A model generated the notes under the pieces. The model was not told the DNA's origin. It did not search any database and saw only the letters and a program-made list of their open reading frames with translations. A stretch of 64,000 nt of DNA from Conexibacter sp. S30A1 (GTDB taxonomy: Bacteria > Actinomycetota > Thermoleophilia > Solirubrobacterales > Solirubrobacteraceae): contig NZ_CP097127.1 in NCBI RefSeq assembly GCF_023330665.1, positions 1,240,001 through 1,304,000 on the forward strand, read 5' to 3'. Made by a program: the position numbers and the translations under genes. Within the stretch, counting starts at the first letter, position 1, and each line of letters starts with the position of its first letter. Positions 61,523-64,000 of the stretch are shown in pieces.

Positions 61523-63100
61523 CTCGGGTTTCGCACTTTTGCGGCGCGGGGCGGCTTAGCGCGTAGCTGGCGGGGGTGATCACGGGCCGGCTGTAGCGGG
61601 GGTGGTGGCGGTCGTTGGCGAGAGGGTGGAGAAGGAGCATCGGCGGCTTGCGCGAAAGCGGTTGCTGTCAACATAACCCGTCCGTCGCGGCCAAGGGGAG
61701 GCACGCTGCGCGGCTTCTCTTGGAGGCTGCCGCCGATGCTCTGCGTCCCATCTTCGCTGAACGAGCTGCTTGTCCTGTTTGAGTCGTGTTTCACCCGTCC
61801 GACGTTTGAGACGTTCTGTGCGCTGGTGGTGGGGCAGGTCTCCCAGACCCGGTTGCGGTGCGTGACCGGGATGCTGGTCGGCGCGCGCTTGTCCGGGGTG
61901 TGGCATCACGCCCGCTGCCATCGGTTCTTCGCAAACGCCCGTTGGTCAGCGGATGAGCTCGGGTTGCGGTTGGCGGTGCTGATCGTTGAGCGCTTCACAG
62001 AACCGGGTGCGAGCGTGCTGGTCGCGGTCGATGACACGCTGCTGAAACGCAGGGGACGCCGGATCCACGGCACCTTTTGGCATCATGACGCGACCGCCAA
62101 CAGCCGCTCAGGCTCGGTCGCCTGGGGGAACAACTGGGTGTGCGCCGGGATCTGTGTCAAGCTGCCGTTTCTGGAGCGCACGGTCTGTTTGCCGGTTCTG
62201 TTCCGGTTGTGGCAGCCGCGGCGCAAACAGTTTGTCCAGCAGCACAAGCCCGATCCTGAGCGGCCCGGGAAGGTCACGCTGGCCAGGGAGCTTGTCTGCC
62301 TGCTTGCCACCCGGCTACCCGGCCGGATGATCGACGTGGTCGGTGACAGCGCCTACATCAGCCAGGCGTGGCGTGGCGTTGGGGATCATGTGAGGATCAC
62401 CAGCCGCCTGCGTGTGAACGCCACGCTCTATGCCCCCGCGCCGCCACGCACCGGCAAACGCGGCCGGCCACGCGAATGGGGAGAGCGGCTCGCAACGCTC
62501 AAGCAGCTCGCAACCAGCCCGGCCACCAAGTGGGCTCAAGCGACCGTCCGGCGCTACAACAAAACCGAGACCCTCCAGCTGGCCGAGATCAACTGCCTAT
62601 GGGAGCCGCTGGGTTCTGAGACCCCCGTCCGGGTGATCCTCGTCAAAGACCCCGCCAAGCCCTCCGGCTACCAGATCGCGTTGATCACCACCGACCCGAG
62701 CGCCACGCCCGCGCAGATCGTTGAGCGCTACGCAGACCGCTGGCCGATCGAAGTCGCCTTCCAGGACGGCAAAGAGATCTTCGGGATCGGCGATGCCCGC
62801 AACCGGACCGAGAAAGCCGTGCAACGGACCGTCCCATTCCAGTTCCTGGCGATGGACCTCACGACCATCTGGTACGCCATTTACGGACATCACCCCGACA
62901 TCGTCACAGAGCACCGCGCCCGCGCCCCCTGGTATGTCTCCAAGACCACCCCATCATTCCAGGACATGCTCGCCAAGCTACGACGAGTGATCATCGCCAC
63001 CCAATTTCAGCCACAACAGGCCCGAACGCCCACAACCCGAGAAATCAGCGCAGTCCAGCAAGCATGGGCAGCCGCCGGCCTATGAACTGCGAAACCCGAG
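61523..63100 (+). mobile_element. Insertion sequence B, 1578 bp, IS701/IS4-like, nested in IS1595 D
   Basis: The terminal repeats CTCGGGTTTCGCA (61523-61535) and complement (63088-63100) are identical to those of IS A. The flanking 7-bp direct repeat GCACTGA (61516-61522 and 63101-63107) is the duplicated part of the IS1595 terminal repeat. It is in the opposite orientation to IS A. Confidence 0.92.
61736..63085 (+). CDS. DDE transposase of IS B
   Basis: 449 aa, the same layout as the transposase of IS A (VAVDDTLLKRRGRR, IDVVGDSAYISQAW, YADRWPIEVAFQDGKE) with scattered substitutions throughout. The two copies therefore diverged before landing here or came from separate sources. ATG 61736. 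Apparently intact. Confidence 0.85.
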   Translation: MLCVPSSLNELLVLFESCFTRPTFETFCALVVGQVSQTRLRCVTGMLVGARLSGVWHHARCHRFFANARWSADELGLRLAVLIVERFTEPGASVLVAVDDTLLKRRGRRIHGTFWHHDATANSRSGSVAWGNNWVCAGICVKLPFLERTVCLPVLFRLWQPRRKQFVQQHKPDPERPGKVTLARELVCLLATRLPGRMIDVVGDSAYISQAWRGVGDHVRITSRLRVNATLYAPAPPRTGKRGRPREWGERLATLKQLATSPATKWAQATVRRYNKTETLQLAEINCLWEPLGSETPVRVILVKDPAKPSGYQIALITTDPSATPAQIVERYADRWPIEVAFQDGKEIFGIGDARNRTEKAVQRTVPFQFLAMDLTTIWYAIYGHHPDIVTEHRARAPWYVSKTTPSFQDMLAKLRRVIIATQFQPQQARTPTTREISAVQQAWAAAGL

Positions 63101-63129
63101 GCACTGAGATGGAGGACCCGTTTGTCAAA

Positions 63130-63737
63130 TGTTGTGTATGAGCGATGACGAGATGATCAGGCGGTGACCCCTCGGCCTGCTGTCCGTCGTCTCCGTGGTT
63201 GTCGTTGTCTGTGACCCGGATGCCGTCCTTGAACCTGGCGCCGTCGAGCACGTCAGCGACGAGCTCGTGGCCGTTGAACCTGCGCCAGCGTTCCTGCGCG
63301 GTGGCCAGTAGCTTGTAGGCCATCGCGAGCGCGGCTGTCTTGGAGCCCGCGCCCTTGGTGACCCGGGTGTGCAGCCGAACCGTGGCAAACGCGCTCTCGA
63401 TCGGGTTGGTGGTCCGCAGGTGGCGCCAGTGCTCGGCGGGGCAGTCATAGAGCGCGGTCAGATCTGTCCAGTCACGATCGAGCTTGGCAAGCGCCTTGGG
63501 ATGCTTGGCGCCGTATTCCTTCCGGAAGATCTCGAGCGCGCCGCGGGCGTCGTTGCGTGTCGGGGCCGCGATGATCTCGTCCAGGTGCTGCTTGGCCTTG
63601 GACTGCATGCGCTTGGGGAAGCAGTCGATGATGTTCCCCGACGCGTGAAACCAGCAGCGCTGCTCTGAGGCGCCGGGGTAGACGTCTCTGAGCGCAGCCC
63701 ACGCACCCAACGCGCCGTCGCAGACGACGAGCAAGAG
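63130..63737 (-). pseudogene. IS256-family transposase, C-terminal part, interrupted at both ends
   Basis: The translation from the junction near 63737 gives VVCDGALGAWAALRDVYPGA, EQRCWFHASGNIIDC, HWRHLRTTNPIESAFATVRL and VTKGAGSKTAALAMAYKLL, the C-terminal half of an IS256-type (mutator) transposase. The 5' half is missing at 63737. The 3' end is cut by IS1595 D; its last codons are at 60366-60408. The frame reading on to 63045 is an artefact of the insertions. Confidence 0.8.
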
Positions 63738-64000
63738 ATGCGGGCGCTGATCGCCCAGCTGACCGACAGCGGCTACCACTCAGCGGCCGCGTGCCTGGCC
63801 GACGACCTGGCCGCGCTGCTGGTCCGCCTGAAGTACCCGCTCAGGCACCGCCGCAAGCGGCGGTCAACGAACCCGCTCGAGCGCTCACTCGGCGAAGTCC
63901 GCCGCCGCACCAACCTCATCGGCCGGTTCCCCGGCGAGAGCAGCTGCCTGCCGCTGTGCCGGGCAGTGCTCGACCTGATCATCACCCAGTCCACCAAGGT
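63738..64000 (+). pseudogene. Mutator-type transposase, C-terminal fragment, runs off the window
   Basis: The translation from about 63738 gives ALIAQLTDSGYHSAAACLAD, KRRSTNPLERSLGEVRRRTN, and LIGRFPGESSCLPLCRAVLD. This is the C-terminal end of a second, different mutator-type transposase on the plus strand. Its 5' part is missing: the sequence to the left belongs to the opposite-strand IS256 fragment. It may extend beyond 64000. Confidence 0.7.

Larger units (their letters stand above)
60409..63121 (+). mobile_element. IS1595-family element D, carrying a nested IS
   Basis: The left terminal repeat begins ACGGGTCC at 60409 and the right ends GGACCCGT at 63121. An 8-bp target duplication TTGTCAAA flanks the whole (60401-60408 and 63122-63129). 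Its right terminal repeat is split by IS B at 61523-63100. Without the nested IS and its 7-bp duplication the element is 1128 bp, exactly the length of element C. Confidence 0.92.

Noticed and set aside
63045..63129. Extension of the IS256 transposase frame through the terminal ends of IS B and IS1595 D
   Set aside because: It is an accidental read-through across two insertions; the true last codons lie at 60366-60408.

Overview
The window is about 64 kb of high-GC DNA with dense, often 4-nt-overlapping genes, many GTG starts and actinobacterial-type gene content (ergothioneine genes egtB/egtD, vWA/MoxR/DUF58 operon, MazF/VapBC pairs of actinobacterial type). Gene style, including small zinc-ribbon and winged-helix proteins, suggests an actinobacterium of the Thermoleophilia/Solirubrobacterales kind. 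That is inference; no rRNA or other marker gene is present to prove it.

The left part (1-26 kb) is mostly chromosomal metabolism. It holds a divergent GroEL paralogue; a four-gene overlapping operon (acetate-type transporter, VOC protein, ABC ATPase, GlcD-like oxidase); egtB-egtD; an enolase-superfamily protein; a SNF2 helicase; a nitroreductase, an aldose epimerase and a Rv0909-like antitoxin; and a minus-strand PDZ/vWA/MoxR/DUF58/vWA operon. After these come a sugar-lactone oxidase divergent from a PLP aldolase and an MFS transporter, then a secreted GH79-like hydrolase and a succinate-semialdehyde dehydrogenase. Two copies of a doubly nested inverted repeat sit at 9.3 and 18.5 kb.

The 26-31 kb stretch carries three promoter-plus-leader units with the same geometry (-10 box, about 43 nt, then TTCCGGCTCCAG). 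Each stands before a small-protein operon. The third unit is split by a 1575-bp insertion sequence. From 31 to 38 kb there are stress or membrane proteins, a large APC permease, a two-TM UspA-like protein, a degraded DUF5661 gene and a sulfide:quinone-reductase-like flavoprotein.

From 38 to 57.6 kb the window is a defence and mobile region. It contains a complete type II Wadjet operon (jetABCD, minus strand), an orphan Phd-type antitoxin, a vapBC pair, a hybrid made by in-frame deletion between an AbrB-type antitoxin and a PIN toxin, mazEF-like genes, a nucleotidyltransferase/HTH pair, an XRE regulator, another nucleotidyltransferase, an IS66 element with 8-bp target duplication, and an AbiEi/AbiEii system. 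The AbiE system lies between a 46-nt remnant of the 3' end of tRNA-fMet and the intact tRNA-fMet gene, which looks like a small integrative island.

The right end (57.6-64 kb) has tdh-kbl (threonine to glycine plus acetyl-CoA). It ends in a three-level nest: an IS701/IS4-like element inside the terminal repeat of an IS1595 element, itself inside an IS256-type transposase gene. That gene is joined to a second truncated mutator-type transposase running off the window.
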